Below, piece by piece: positions 20,304-32,092 of a stretch of 46,208 bases of DNA (position 1 is its first letter; every line of letters starts with the position of its first letter). Position numbers and translations under genes: made by a program. The notes below the pieces were generated by a model. That model was not told the origin of the DNA, did not search any database, and saw nothing but the letters and a program-made list of their open reading frames with translations. The DNA comes from Podochytrium sp. JEL0797 (lineage: Eukaryota; Chytridiomycota; Chytridiomycetes; Chytridiales; Chytriomycetaceae). The stretch lies in the NCBI GenBank assembly GCA_027596195.1, contig JADGJG010000088.1:1-46208 (forward strand), in the 5' to 3' direction.

Positions 20304-21911
20304 TCAAAGAACAACAGCGGCAACTCCCATCGCCAAAAAACACACGGCAACCTTCAATGAACTCGATTTTGAAACCGGGGCCGAGACCGTGGCAGCCAAT
20401 GAAGTGGCAACAGATGCAGGAGCAGAACTTGTCACGGCCGCGTTGCTGGTTGCCCAATACATGATCCCTTGCGAATCGAGCTGCTTCAAGGCCGCCGAGA
20501 ATGCGGTGCGCGTTTCCGGATCCACACTCACGCGGTAATCGCGAGAAATGAAGTTGTTGGCGCTGTCGCTGTCCTCCTTTTGCTTATAAATTTCGAACGA
20601 GACGGCCATGCGGAACAGCGGATGAGCGGCGATAAATGAGGAGCTGAAGAGGTATCCGTTCCAATACGACATCATAATGGCTGCTTGGCCAGGTCCAGGG
20701 TTGATGGATGTGTAGTTCACACCGTCGCTTGTGAATTGAGTGTTGATGGCGGCACCTCCTTCGGACATCTGAGAAGATATTCCTGGCGTTAGTCTGAATA
20801 CTGTGCAAGCTGGCAAAGAATCTCTCACCATGAACGGTTTGTTGTATTGAACAGCGTAATCTTGGTAGAACGATTCGGTGACTCCCTCCCCCGTCCCATC
20901 CACAAGGAGTTGAACGTAATTCGGATCAGCAACCTGATTTACATTGTCGTACACTTTCCAGTAGATTGAAAGTCCCACCCAATCAACGTAAGCAGCACCC
21001 GGCCTGCATGTGTAAGGTTGTGCAATGCTGAGCGACTCAACCTCCTCCAAAAATTCTGAAGACTTACCAGTAAGGAGCGTAAGCGTACGCACCCGATGGA
21101 CCTTGAACATTGGGACTCCAAACCAAAGCGACTTTTGGCGCCAAGGTGGCCATGGCGTTATACACTCGCATCCAGAGTGCCAAAAAGTCCGCAGGAGTTC
21201 CCGCCTGAGTACCATAGGGGAACCAGTCACCATTCATTTCAGGCGCGAATCGAACAAACATGGGGCGACCTAAATGGGGAAAGCAGCGGTGAGCACTCAA
21301 AACCAAAAAATATCCACCCAATCAAAAGATTTCTCTCTCCCTCAGAACCAAAGAACGTACCACTGTTTGTAATATTTGCACACTGGTTCGCGAGGTTCGT
21401 GATGTCCTGATCCAGAATTCCCGTCAGGCTGGCGGGATACACAGTCAAAAATACGGCTGCGTTCGTTTTGTCGTTCAGTGATCCCCAAACGTCTGCGGTT
21501 CCGTCGGCATTCCATCCTTGGCCCTGTCCAAGCTTTGGGGGCAGTCCCTGGCTGAATGAGAAGGAGCCTGCACTTTGATTAAAATTAATGGGTCAAACGG
21601 AGAAAGTGGCACGCACCCAGATTGAATCCAAGACGTTGATTGATGGCCGCCGCAGAGTCATTTCCTGACACTGCTCCTGCAGTCGGATCGTACCACGCCC
21701 CAAAAATGATCTTATTGTTGGGCGGGAGATTCTTGCCCACTAGAGGGCCTGTGATGGCCGGAGGGATTGGGGGAACGACTACGGCAGCGGCTGCAGTTGT
21801 TGCGACTGGAGGTGCAACTGGGGGTGCGGTCGCAATAGTCGCTTGTGTGGTGATGTTTTGGGCGTATGCGGCCCCTATGAGGCCCGCTGCGAGAAGGAGT
21901 GAACGCAACAT
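20304..21911 (-). CDS. GH26-like glycosidase, GPI-anchored
   Basis: Minus-strand exons 21911-21617, 21567-21361, 21269-21068, 21003-20829 and 20768-20304 encode 447 aa. It has a signal peptide (cleavage near AYAQ), then an Ala/Pro/Thr spacer, then a catalytic domain. FVRFAPEMNGDW carries the expected acid/base Glu (residue 178) and KPFMMSEGGAA the nucleophile Glu (residue 296), both typical of family GH26 (beta-mannanases and relatives). A Ser/Ala stretch and a C-terminal hydrophobic tail (VAVCFLAMGVAAVVL) indicate GPI anchoring at the surface. The last intron (60 nt) is stop-free and in frame; splicing it creates the canonical nucleophile motif. The substrate is probably a mannan or related beta-glycan. 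Confidence 0.82.
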
Positions 21912-22045
21912 GGCGGGTCGGCGGATTTGGAGATTTTTTGGTTGATTGCCTTGGCACCGCCCTCTCTCTCCCTTTCCAGTATTAAATTATAAAATTCAAA
22001 CGACGTCGCAGATGTTTTCTATTCTGATGCTAATTCGAAACAAAA

Positions 22046-25000
22046 CTAAGGTGCGAGAACAAAAATGAGATCGCCCTCCATCAACACAACCTCCGACAGC
22101 GGATTGGTGAACACAAACGGGAGCTTATTCCTCAAAGGCCGAGTGACGTCGCGATAAATCCCAAGCGGTACGATCCCTTGATTGAAGCTCAGCTCGTAGT
22201 ACAATTCTCCATACGTGCCATTCTGGAACGCATTAACTTAGAAGCGACGGAGAGGAGGAAAGGCCGAAAAGAAAGAACAAACCAAAAATGCGGGCGGCAC
22301 AGGGATCTGACTCATCCATGACTTGCTCACTCCCCGCAACTCGCCAGCACTTTCGTCCACCATTTCCCGCTCCACTCCACACAACATCAAAAAGACCTCC
22401 AAAAGGCACGGATTTTGCTGCAACTGGAAAAGCAGCGAGACTAACATTGGTGCGACAACGACGCGTCCGGCCGCAAAGACGGGGGTGTAAAAATATGACA
22501 CTTCCCCAGGAATATTCCTCTCCTCGACTTCCACCAAATCCGCGGGTTTGGCGCGCGAATGAGGAAATAAGGATGAATTCCCTTTAATGGAAAAGCTGGT
22601 TGTCGGGGTCGGTTGCAGAAAGTTGATGAGATTGAGCTTGGCTGCTTCGATATGAACGACTTTCTTAACGAGGCTAAAGAAACGAGTCAAAACCGAATCA
22701 TGGGAAGCAAAGACAAACATACAGGCTGCGCTTGTACATGTGGTAAATCAAATGTGAGATCATGATCGCGGACGATCCAGCAAACTCCCCCGATCCGTTG
22801 GACCCCATATTCATGACGACCACTTTCAAACATCCGCGAATGCCAGCTTTGAATAAAACCCTCTGCTGCTCCGGATCGCCCACCATGAAATAAACATCTG
22901 GGAAGACAGAGAGTGTGTCGAACTCTTCCTTTGTCGGACCGCGCGCTGCCAACAACAGGATTCGGTGATGATTCTCCAAATGGGATGATCTGAAAGATTC
23001 TCAGAAACAAAAAAAGCGGGAAAAGAGAATCGCGTACCTGAGACTGCACAGGAATTTGAACAAATTGAAATTGCCGGTACAAACGAGCAAATGCCCCTCC
23101 CAGTCGACTGCCGATTCCACTTTCAGTTTATCCAAAGGCAGAGGAGATAATACGAGGCAACACTGAGGCACAGTTGTATCCTCATATGGGGCTTCCGGCA
23201 CCCCAAGGAAGATTACCGGCTTCAGCTCGTCGACAACAAAGCTCTTCCGGTTGGTGATCTTCTTGACCGTCTCTCGTTTCCTCGCCGGTGTAAGGCAGGT
23301 ACCGGGACTCAAGAAGCGATCTTGTGTCGGCGGCGTGTGGAAATGCTGGGCGTTGGCTGTTTGGAAGTTGTATCGCCTTAATCACGCGGCTATCCAAACC
23401 ATTCAGCTCTTACCAGAACTGCATTTGATGTTCTTCTCAAAGAAATCGCGTGTCTGCAATGAGTCGAGTTCAGATCCCGCTTCGAAACCGCGAAAAAAAT
23501 GCAACTCACCAGTTTCGAAAACAACTGCACGTCGACTTCCGATTGAGCAATGAACACAATATCATCATTGCTTGATAGTCGATACGACGCGCCAGGATTC
23601 AACACAAGTGATTTGAAACTGGTTCCAGCGTGGAATATGCGCACCCCGATCATGCAAATTTCGAACTCGCGGAACACGAGCAGAGATGCTTCGTTGAATG
23701 GCATGCCAATGAAGTTGGAATTGATGGGAACCACGTAGATTTTGTTTTCGAATCCGTCGCCGTATTGAGCTTCCCACAGGTGGTCGTGTTTGACTTCGGG
23801 AAGTGCTGTTTTTTGCGTTAGGATACACACAACACTTCGAAATTGACATACTGATGTGGATTAGATTGATCAACAAAGTCGATGCCCCGCTGTACATAAC
23901 GCTGAGCCCCAAGACAAGCTGTTTCAAATCGTCCACGCAGAGAGCTGCAAACAGACCATGAAATATCAGGACGCGCAGCAGAAACTTACTGGAAATCGAG
24001 CAAACCTGATGTGACAGTCGAATCTTGGTACGATGAGGTATCCGGAAGGAGGTTGTTGACGTAAAGCGGTACTGACGGAGCGTAATTGTGGATAGCCCAT
24101 GCCCGAAGCGTGTTCTTTTGGTCTTCCCTGCGGTGTTCAGGCGCTCCTCTGTAGGCAAGAATATACACCGCGTTCGCGTGTCTGGAAAAACACATCAAAT
24201 TACGACATCAAACTGCTCGAGAAAATATTAATCTCACCCAACTTGAGCGCGTTCCAGATCTGATTTCTCCATTCCAGAGCCAACCAAGTACGTGACACGA
24301 TCCTTGTATTTGTACGATGCAAGAATGCCTTGCACTTGCTGATTCGCCGCGGATCGACCCATCAACACAATTTTCTCGCGTTTTGCCCGCTAGGAAGGAT
24401 TATTATCTCGCTCTCACATCAATCAGCGTACCTCACTGGTGATGCTGAGACGCGCTTCCAAAACGTCGGTCACGTGCAGTTCCTTCTCAAAGTTCCCCAA
24501 CACAACTGAGTACGACGCCTGACCGCGAACGAAATACTTCTCCCTGCCAGTCCTTTGCTCTCCGATGGCTCCAATCCTGTTTCGAATGATAAGAACGTCA
24601 ATTTTAGAAAATGGGGGAAAGAACCCACAATGCATTCACGAGTTGCGGAAGAATGATGAGGGCGGTGAGAATCAAGCAAATCACAACAGCCTGAAACGGG
24701 AGAATCAGCGTAAATTCAAATGAACACAGGGTTTCAAACCTGGCCAGCAGGCGTGGTGGGAGCGATATCCCCATATCCAACAGTGGCCAGAGTGACGACA
24801 ATAAAGTAGCTAACGAAGAATTCGCGTTAGAGTTTCGGGTAAGCAGCATTCAGAGGCGCCAGACACTCACAAACTGTCGAATATGTTGTAATTGCGGCCA
24901 TCGCTTCGGAACTCGGTATATTGAAACGTGCACATGCCAATATACATGAGAGTCATCAGGGCAGCGCAAAGCATGATGGTTCGCTCTGCCACCGCGGAGA

Positions 25001-25762
25001 AATTGACGTGCTTCGTCAGGTCGCGAAGCCGGAGCACCTTTTTGATAATCTCAGTGTCAGCTCTTGCCTTTCCTCAGAAAAAATTTCGTCCGATGTTTTT
25101 GACCTTTTTGAGTCTCTCCAACACGACGATGGAGCGCAAAAAGTACGGGATATAGAGGGATCTTGCAGGAATGTGCCAAATCCCAAACATGAAGGGCAGA
25201 GCACTCAGAATATTGATGAGAGTCAAGACCGAGAATATCGAATACGCGCGATTGTCTGCGAAGCCAATGTAGAAGAGCCAGGAGATGATGCTGAAGATAC
25301 TGAATGCGCAACACACGAAAAATGTCGCTTCCGGTCGCGCAATCCACAGCCACGCGGGGCCTGGAAGAGTGTCGAGGTACACGTCCGCGTGGTTTGTAAT
25401 AGCCCATTCGATGTCAATCATGTATAAGATGCAGAAGAATAAGTCCGAAACGAGATCCATAAGAGCCAGTCCGTTGAGGAACCCCTCCTGTCTGACTTCG
25501 ATGGCTTTCGACAGCTTGTCCCACAACAAGTCGAATTCCCGCCCCTGAAACTGAAACTGCAAATGCTTCTTGCGGAAGGTGGCTCGAATGGCATTATAAC
25601 GCTCAATCTTATGGCTCGGGTCCATGGTAATCATCGTATTCGACGTGTAAATCCGTGTCGGTCGAAGGATCTGCGCGGTTTGTCATCAGATTAGAGATCA
25701 CCAGTTCTGCTTTCGTGGCATTCGATCAGACAGACCTCCAGATCATGGTCTTGAGCGTTCAT
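22046..25762 (-). CDS. BK-type potassium channel alpha subunit, copy 1
   Basis: Minus-strand exons: 25762-25736, 25670-25104, 25037-24871, 24809-24740, 24690-24629, 24576-24432, 24389-24238, 24181-24006, 23944-23852, 23805-23510, 23453-23414, 23356-23038, 22989-22723, 22673-22283, 22222-22046; 982 aa. The N-terminal six-helix part includes a weakly charged S4 (YIPYFLRSIVVLERLKKV) and the selectivity filter TVGYGD (residues 263-268). RCK-like cytosolic domains follow, including VGSGMEKSDLERAQV and the BK signature CVDDLKQLVLGLSVMYSGAS. No aspartate-rich calcium bowl is evident. Exon junctions were checked against the tandem copy; five introns are unique to this gene. It is predicted to conduct K+ across a membrane, gated by voltage and/or cytosolic ions. 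Confidence 0.85.
25036..25111. repeat. 10-bp direct repeat flanking an extra intron
   Basis: On the minus strand TCAAAAAGGT occurs at 25111-25102 and again at 25045-25036, with the 66-nt intron (25103-25038) bounded by the AG/GT inside each copy. The paralogue and the pseudogene fragment lack this intron; the fragment has a single TCAAAAAGGT at the uninterrupted site. Confidence 0.8.
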
Positions 25763-26061
25763 CTAAAGTCGAGCAGGACCAGAATGAGGAAAGGTGGTGA
25801 GAAAGCTTGTAGTCTGACTCAGAATTGACGAACCTTCGCTCGCCCTGTGTGGAGCTCCCCGGCCATTGTATCTGGCGAAGTAGTTTGAGCAACACGGATG
25901 TCCTGATATTCGGTCGAATGCATTGTCGCCAGAGAGGAGGAGCTGACGAATGCTGTCGACCACTTGAATAAAATTTTCGAAGTTTGGGGTAATTTTCACC
26001 CAGTTTGCACATCCTTGGTCACCGTCACCCCCCTCAATCTCACCGGCAGTTAAGCTTTATT

Positions 26062-29000
26062 TTAAGGAGAGAGAATAAAAATCAGATCAGAATCCGTCAA
26101 CAGAACCCCAGACAACGGGTTCGTAAACACGAATGGAAGTTTGTTTCCCAAAGGCCCATCCACGCTCCGATATATTCCCAGAGGGACAATTCCTTGGTTC
26201 AGCGAGAGATCTTGATAAAGTTGACCATATGTGCGCCCCTAAGAAAAATCAGTCATAAATTCAAATGTGCAGTAGAAAAAAAACCAACCGAAAACATTTC
26301 GGGAACGCGAATTTGTCCAAGCCACGATCGAGTCATTCCAAGTGAAGCCTGCTCATCTTTCGCCACATCACCACCCGAATCCACACCACACAACATAAGA
26401 AAGATTTCCAACAGACAAGGATTCCGGTGCAATTGAAAAAGCAGCGAAATGAGCATCGGGGCCACCACCACGCGACCGGCCGCAAATACAGGCGTGAACT
26501 GGTAGGAAACTTCTCCAGGAATGCTCTTCTCCTTGGCCATCAACGGGACCGACTCTTCTTGGCCGAAGCCGACCGATTTTTCCACTTGGTTCACAGCCGC
26601 GCGCAAGCGACGCCGGTAGGAAATTGTGTGTGTGGTTGGGGTCGGATTGAGGTAGTTAATGAGGTTGCGACGCGTGGCTTCCAAGATGACACTTTTGTCG
26701 GGGTGCATGTGGAAAATCAGGTGTGAAATCATGATGGCACTGCTCCCAGCAAACTCGCCGGCACCGTATGATCCCATGTTCATGATCACGACGCTGCGAC
26801 AACCTTCCAGACCGGCGTTCGCAAGAACTGATTTTTGACGTGGGTCTCCGATCATGAAGTTGATGTTCGGGAACACGGAGAGAATCTGGAACTCGGCTTC
26901 GGTCGGACTTTGTTCAGACAAAAACAAAACATGGCAATGTGATTCTAAATGCGATGTTCTGTCCAAAAATCTCAGCCAAAGTGTTTCGAAACAAGTGGGA
27001 GACGAACCTCAAGCTGCAGAGAAACTTGAACACGTTGAAATCGCCGCTGCACACAATAACATGATTTTGCCAATCCGCGGCCGATTCTACCAACATCTCG
27101 TCCAGGGATGACGGAGTCGAAGCAAGAGAGCAGTGTGGAATCGTTGAATCCTCGTACGGTGCTCCAGGAACTCCCAAGTACGTTCCGAGATGGCTCGATG
27201 CTCGCTTTTGTGACAGTCGGTTCAAAGTCACGCGAGATTGAGGCAACGTGATAGTATAATCCGCGTAACTTCCGTGTGGGGCAAATTTGTGACACATGCT
27301 CTTGAATTCGTGTCTCGACTGTCGGAAATCGATTGAGCCTCCCAAGAAAAGAAACAAGAAAAAGCGCAGCCATTACCAGATCATTAAACAACTTGACGTC
27401 GACTTCAGATTGCGCTACAAACACAATCTCGTCCCCTTCAGCCAGTCGATACGATGCGCCGGGATTCAGCACCAAGTTCTTGTCGTTCTCGGACATGTGG
27501 GAAGTCCGAACTCCAATCATGTTGATTTGAAACTCGCGGAATGTGAACCACGACGCTTGGTTAAACAGCATTCCGATAAAACACTTGTTCACGGGCACGC
27601 TGTGAATTTTGTTGCCGAATCCGTCACCGTATTGAGCTTCCCAGAGCTGGTCGTATTTGGCCTCCGGGTATGCTGTTTGAGGAAAAAATGAGTAAAAACG
27701 CGTCGAGAAGCATTCAAGATTCCATACTTGTGTGGATCAGGTTGATCAGGAGAGTGGAAGCCCCGTCATACATGACCGTGAGTCCGAGAACCAACTGCTT
27801 CAAGTCGTCAATGCACATGGCTGTATGCCGACAAGAGATTTAGAGTAGATCATTCACTAAACAATGGGAAAAAGGTACAAACATGCGTCCACGTTCAGAT
27901 CCTGATATGATTCCGTGTCAGGAAGCAAGTTGTTGACATATAACGGCACATCGGGAGCGAAACTGTGCATTGCCCAAGCTCGAAGCGTGTTTTTTTCGTC
28001 CTCAACGCGGTGATCACTTGCAGATCGGTCGGCGGTGATAAAAACCGCGTTTGCATGTCTGGAATGAATGAGTTCGCGCGCGCGGCGGGGGGGGGGGGGG
28101 GGGGGTCATATACCTGACTTGAGCGCGCTCAAGATCCGATTTCTCCATTCCGCTTCCCACCAAGTACGTGACGCGGTCCTTGTACTTGTACGAAGTGATA
28201 ATTGCGTTTATCGCTGGACTCGCGGCCTTGCGCCCCAGTAATACAACCTTGATGTGTTTTGACTGGCGGTCAAGAAGAGACTCCAACACGTCCGTCACGG
28301 TTGTGACCTTGTCGAGGTGTCCAATCACGACGCAGTAGGACGCCTTGCCGCGTGTAAATACGCCCCCTTCGCCTCGTCGTTGCTCGTTGATCGCTTCAAT
28401 CCTGTTTTCGACTGGTAAGAACACCATTTGGAGAATAACAGAAATCAACGAGAACTCACAATGAATTTATCAGATTCGGCAAAAATATAAGGGCCGTGAG
28501 AATCAAAAGAACGACCACGACTTGGCCGGCGGTGCAAGACGGCGCAATGTCTCCATATCCGACTGTGGAGAGTGTGACCACGATGAAGTAGCTGGTTTTC
28601 TTTTTTGAGTGCACAAGGCAAGTTGTCAAGCAAACACCAGACTCACAATGCAGAGAAGATGTTCAAATTCCTTCCTGCGAATCGGAACTCGACGTATTGG
28701 AAAGTGCATTGGCCAATATACATGATCGTAAACAAAGTGACCGACAACATAATCGTGCGCTCCGCCACCGGCGAGAAGTTGATGTATCGCGTCAAATCGC
28801 GTAAACGAAGCACCTTTTGCAAGCGCGCAATGCAGACGATGGAACGCAAGAAATACGGGATGTAAACGTAACGCGCCGGTGCAAATTGGAATGCCACAAT
28901 GAACGGAATGGAGGTGAGACAGTTGATGATAGTCAGAGTGCTGAAGAAGGCCTTCCACCCGTTGTCCGCAAAGGTTATGAAGAGAAGCCATGATACGATA

Positions 29001-29553
29001 TTATAGACGCTGAAGCCGAAACAAGAGTTGAAGGTTTCTTGCAAACGCGAAATCCAGAGCCAAGATGGTCCCGGGAGGGTCAACAACGCGGGATCCCCGT
29101 TGTTATTGAGAGCCCATTGGATGTCATACAAATAGAGGATGCAGAAGAAGAGATCCGAAACCAAGTCCATGATCGTGACAGCATTCACAAAGACCGGCGC
29201 ACGAAGGATGCGCACGAGATTCGAAAAAAAGTGTTGCGCTCGATGAACATGAATAACTCGGCTCTTTTGCTTTGCACGAAAGGCGGCGCGGACGGCTTCA
29301 TAGCTGTCGATTTTGCGGTCCGAGATGAGGGGAGTCCGTCCCCGCAGATACATTTCAGTGGATTTGACCTGTAGTTTTGTCAGAATACTAGTTGCATTGG
29401 GACAGGGACAAAAGTACCAACCTCGGCCGTGTTCTTGCCAAGAGTTTTCAGAATTGGGTTGTCTTGCACATGCGTTGCTTGCGACGAAATCTCCGAGGCG
29501 GCATCCACGGAGACATTGGCAGGGCGAACGGACATCCGAACGTCTCGATTCAT
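26062..29553 (-). CDS. BK-type potassium channel alpha subunit, copy 2
   Basis: Minus-strand exons: 29553-29422, 29368-28647, 28591-28460, 28401-28114, 28058-27883, 27820-27728, 27672-27377, 27318-27008, 26958-26289, 26238-26062; 998 aa. The plan matches the tandem neighbour: N-terminal membrane part, filter TVGYGD (residues 294-299), VGSGMEKSDLERAQ, CIDDLKQLVLGLTVMYDGAS, YGDGFGNKIHSVPVN, and a C-terminal RCK-like half. Several homologous exons have identical lengths in both genes (176, 93, 296 and 177 nt). The N-terminus is 35 residues longer in exon 1. The intron after exon 4 contains a 19-base homopolymer. The two channels are about as long as other fungal or plant-type BK proteins and could co-assemble. 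Confidence 0.86.
28087..28105. repeat. G19 homopolymer in channel intron
   Basis: Nineteen consecutive G on the plus strand, C on the gene strand, starting a few bases inside the intron after the donor GTATAT. It is preceded by GCGCGCGCGGC. It may be a natural length-variable tract or an assembly artefact; the flanking exons splice cleanly around it. Confidence 0.8.
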
Positions 29554-29836
29554 GTGACAATGAATTTCAAAATTAACAATTGATGTGACGTGTCATGAGA
29601 GTTTGACTTTGGCGGCTGCGGCGAAGCCATCTCTCGAAAACGAATTGCCCAGTTACTCCGGCAAGGTTTAACAGAGATTTGTGATGAAAAATGTGCCGCT
29701 CGGACGTACGCTCGGACGCCTATTCATGTTGGAATCTGACAGTATTTTACTTCCTTTATGTAATTCCAAAAATAATGTAAATCGGGTCTTCCCTGAAAAC
29801 TCAGACATATCCACACCGAGAGATCTTAAGCAGCTT

Positions 29837-30128
29837 GCATTCCAATGTACATCAGAGTCATAAGTGCAGCGCAAAGCATGATGGTACGTTCCGCGACCGC
29901 AGAGAAATTGACGTGTTTCGTCAGGTCGCGAAGCCGGAGCACCTTTTTGAGTCTCTCCAACACGGCGATAGAGCGCAAAAGTACAGGATATAGAGAGATC
30001 TTGCAGGAATGTACCAAATCCCAAACAGGAAGGACAGAGCACTCAGAACATTGACTAGAGTCAAGACAGAGAATTGAAAACGCGCGATTGTCTGCGAAGC
30101 CAATGTGGAATAACCAGAAGATGATCAC
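29837..30128 (-). pseudogene. BK channel fragment (third copy)
   Basis: A segment of about 290 bp matching the S3-S5 region of copy 1 (ADNRAF at the start, LERLKKVLRLRDLTKHVNF in the middle, MLCAALMTLMYIG at the end). Compared with copy 1 it carries a 2-base deletion after the ADNRAF region and a 1-base deletion before the S4 segment, so the frame is lost between them. It stops shortly after MYIG with no pore region. The 66-nt intron of copy 1 is absent. This is a decayed duplicate and no product is expected. Confidence 0.75.
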
Positions 30129-30329
30129 AGTCGGATTCTGATTACTTCACAGGCGCGGAACAGCATAGATTTTCGGAGTGAATGGAGAAGGTTGGCGAAA
30201 TATTCTTGTCTTTGCCAAGCCTTGTTATGTGTGAAGAATTGCAGTGTTCATTGAATTACACGGCCTGCCGGCAAAGGTTTCCCGCCAATTCGTGTCCCAA
30301 TGCGAAATCGCCAAATCTCCCAAAAATCA

Positions 30330-31601
30330 ATGGCATCGCCCGAACCGAACACCTTGGCTGCCCAAGTCGCCACCCACGTCCGAGGGTTCGCTGTCGGTGC
30401 GATCGCTGCCTGTTGTGAGTCTTGCCATTCACTTGCACACCCACCGTGCGATCATTCGCTTCCCTCTCGCTTGTCTTATCTTCACAAAAGCTGAACCAGT
30501 TTTTCAGGTGCCGTGACCATTACCAACCCAATGGAGGTGAGATCCTCTTTAAACATGCCATTGTAGACACTCTCACCGAATCATCCCGTTCGAATCACTA
30601 TCCAGGTCGTCAAAACCCGCCTCCAACTTCAGGGAGAGTTGGAAGCGAAAGCGGTGGCAGCTACACATCGGCAATACAACGGAGCCATCAGTGCGTTTGT
30701 CAAGATTGCCAAGACGGAGGGTGTAAGAGGGATTCAAAAGGGACTGGCGCCAGCGTACCTGTATGTGTCATTCCGGGGAAATCGTCTTTTTAATGTGCCT
30801 ACAGGTACCAAATGCTGATGAACGGAACGCGTCTTGGCTTCTACGAACCCGTTCGAGACTCGGTGTTTGCAGCTGTGGATGCCGTCGCTGGGGCGGGAGT
30901 CGGGAGCACGGGCGTCGGCAAAGCGATTTCAATGGTCGCGAGTGGAGCCGGGTGTGGCATTCTCGGGGCAGCCATCGCGAGTCCTCTGTTTCTCATCAAA
31001 ACGCGAATGCAGAGTTATTCCCCGCACATGGCCGTCGGTTCGCAACACTCGTATGTTCTCGGAGGGTTGAGAAAGAGTTTGGCGCACGTGTACAAGAACG
31101 AAGGCGTGAAAGGGTTGTGGAGAGGTGTGGATGCGAGTATGTTGAGGACGGGGGTTGGATCGGCGGTTCAGTTGTCTTCGTATGATGCGAGTAAGCAGTT
31201 TTTGCTCAAGAGTGGGTTCTTCCCGGCGTCGGCAGGACAGGACGGCGGAATTGGACTTCATTTCGCGGCGAGTGCGTTCACGAGTTTGTTTGTGTGTATC
31301 GCCATGAATCCGTTCGATGTGGTGTCGACGCGGATGTATAATCAGCACCGTGGGGCAGATGGGAAGGGAGCGTTGTACAATTCGGCGTTTGATTGTATTG
31401 GCAAGACTCTTCGCACGGAGGGACCGAGTGCACTGTACAAGGGATTCTTGGCTCACTATTTGCGAATTGGGTATGTTGGCTTTTTGGACGTCTCGAGGGC
31501 ATTTTGACTGACGCGATTTTTGGATTCACAGACCGCACACGATTCTCACGTTCATTTTCCTGGAGCAAGTCAAGAAGGGGGCTTCGATTTTGTTGGATTG
31601 A
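30330..31601 (+). CDS. Mitochondrial carrier, oxaloacetate-carrier (OAC1) type
   Basis: Exons 30330-30414, 30508-30536, 30606-30760, 30805-31470 and 31532-31601 encode 334 aa. Three mitochondrial carrier repeats are visible, with signatures NPMEVVKTR, SPLFLIKTR and NPFDVVSTR. The context TITNPMEVVKTRLQLQGEL and LYQMLMNGTRLGFYEPVRDSV fits the OAC1/SLC25A34-35 branch, which exchanges dicarboxylates such as oxaloacetate or sulfate across the inner membrane. All four introns are short and phase-consistent. The C-terminus after LEQVKKGAS is only a few residues long. Assignment to the family is firm; the exact substrate is inferred. Confidence 0.85.
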
Positions 31602-31711
31602 GGGAATGCGCGAAGGGAATTGGGAGGGACGCTTCGGGGAACGAAATATTGCGATAAATATAACAGCCTCTTTGATAGATTGTGATTGAGTTTATTTCGT
31701 ACTAATAGGAT

Positions 31712-32068
31712 TCACTGCTGCATGGAGGATTCGTCCTTTTTCTCTGCAGCTGAAGTTTTCGAGAGCTCTGCCCTGTTGTTTCGCGAGACGATGTGAGCAC
31801 GCAAAACAAAGAGACACAGGAGTACCTCAGCTGCCTGGTAAAGTCATCATCGGGAGTGTTTTCATCGTCCCAGTCCTGCAGCCACAGTGTTTTGTCATCG
31901 GCGTTGCCTTGGTTGGGATCCCACGCTGTTTGCTGGCTGAGTTGCCAAAGCGAAGCACGAATGAGCCAGGGAGAACTCACATTCGGCACCGAAATCCTCG
32001 AACTCGTCGTCTTCCTCGAGGGCGTTGAGTTGCGGGATGGTCGCTTGCTGGGTGTTGTTGGCGCTCAT
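31712..32068 (-). CDS. SEM1: 26S proteasome / TREX-2 small acidic subunit SEM1 (DSS1)
   Basis: Minus-strand exons 32068-31981, 31925-31826 and 31772-31712 encode 82 aa, the usual size of this tiny acidic protein. The two acidic-aromatic boxes are visible: LEEDDEFEDF and WLQDWDDE followed by DDDFTRQLRAEL. SEM1/DSS1 is an intrinsically disordered proteasome-lid subunit that also serves TREX-2 and BRCA2-type complexes. The second acceptor was taken at AAACAG because it gives the family's Trp after the first box. The start codon lies 24 bp downstream of the stop of the TRMO-like gene on the same strand, a very tight arrangement. Confidence 0.88.
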
Positions 32069-32092
32069 TTTTCGACCTTTCTGACGGCCCTT

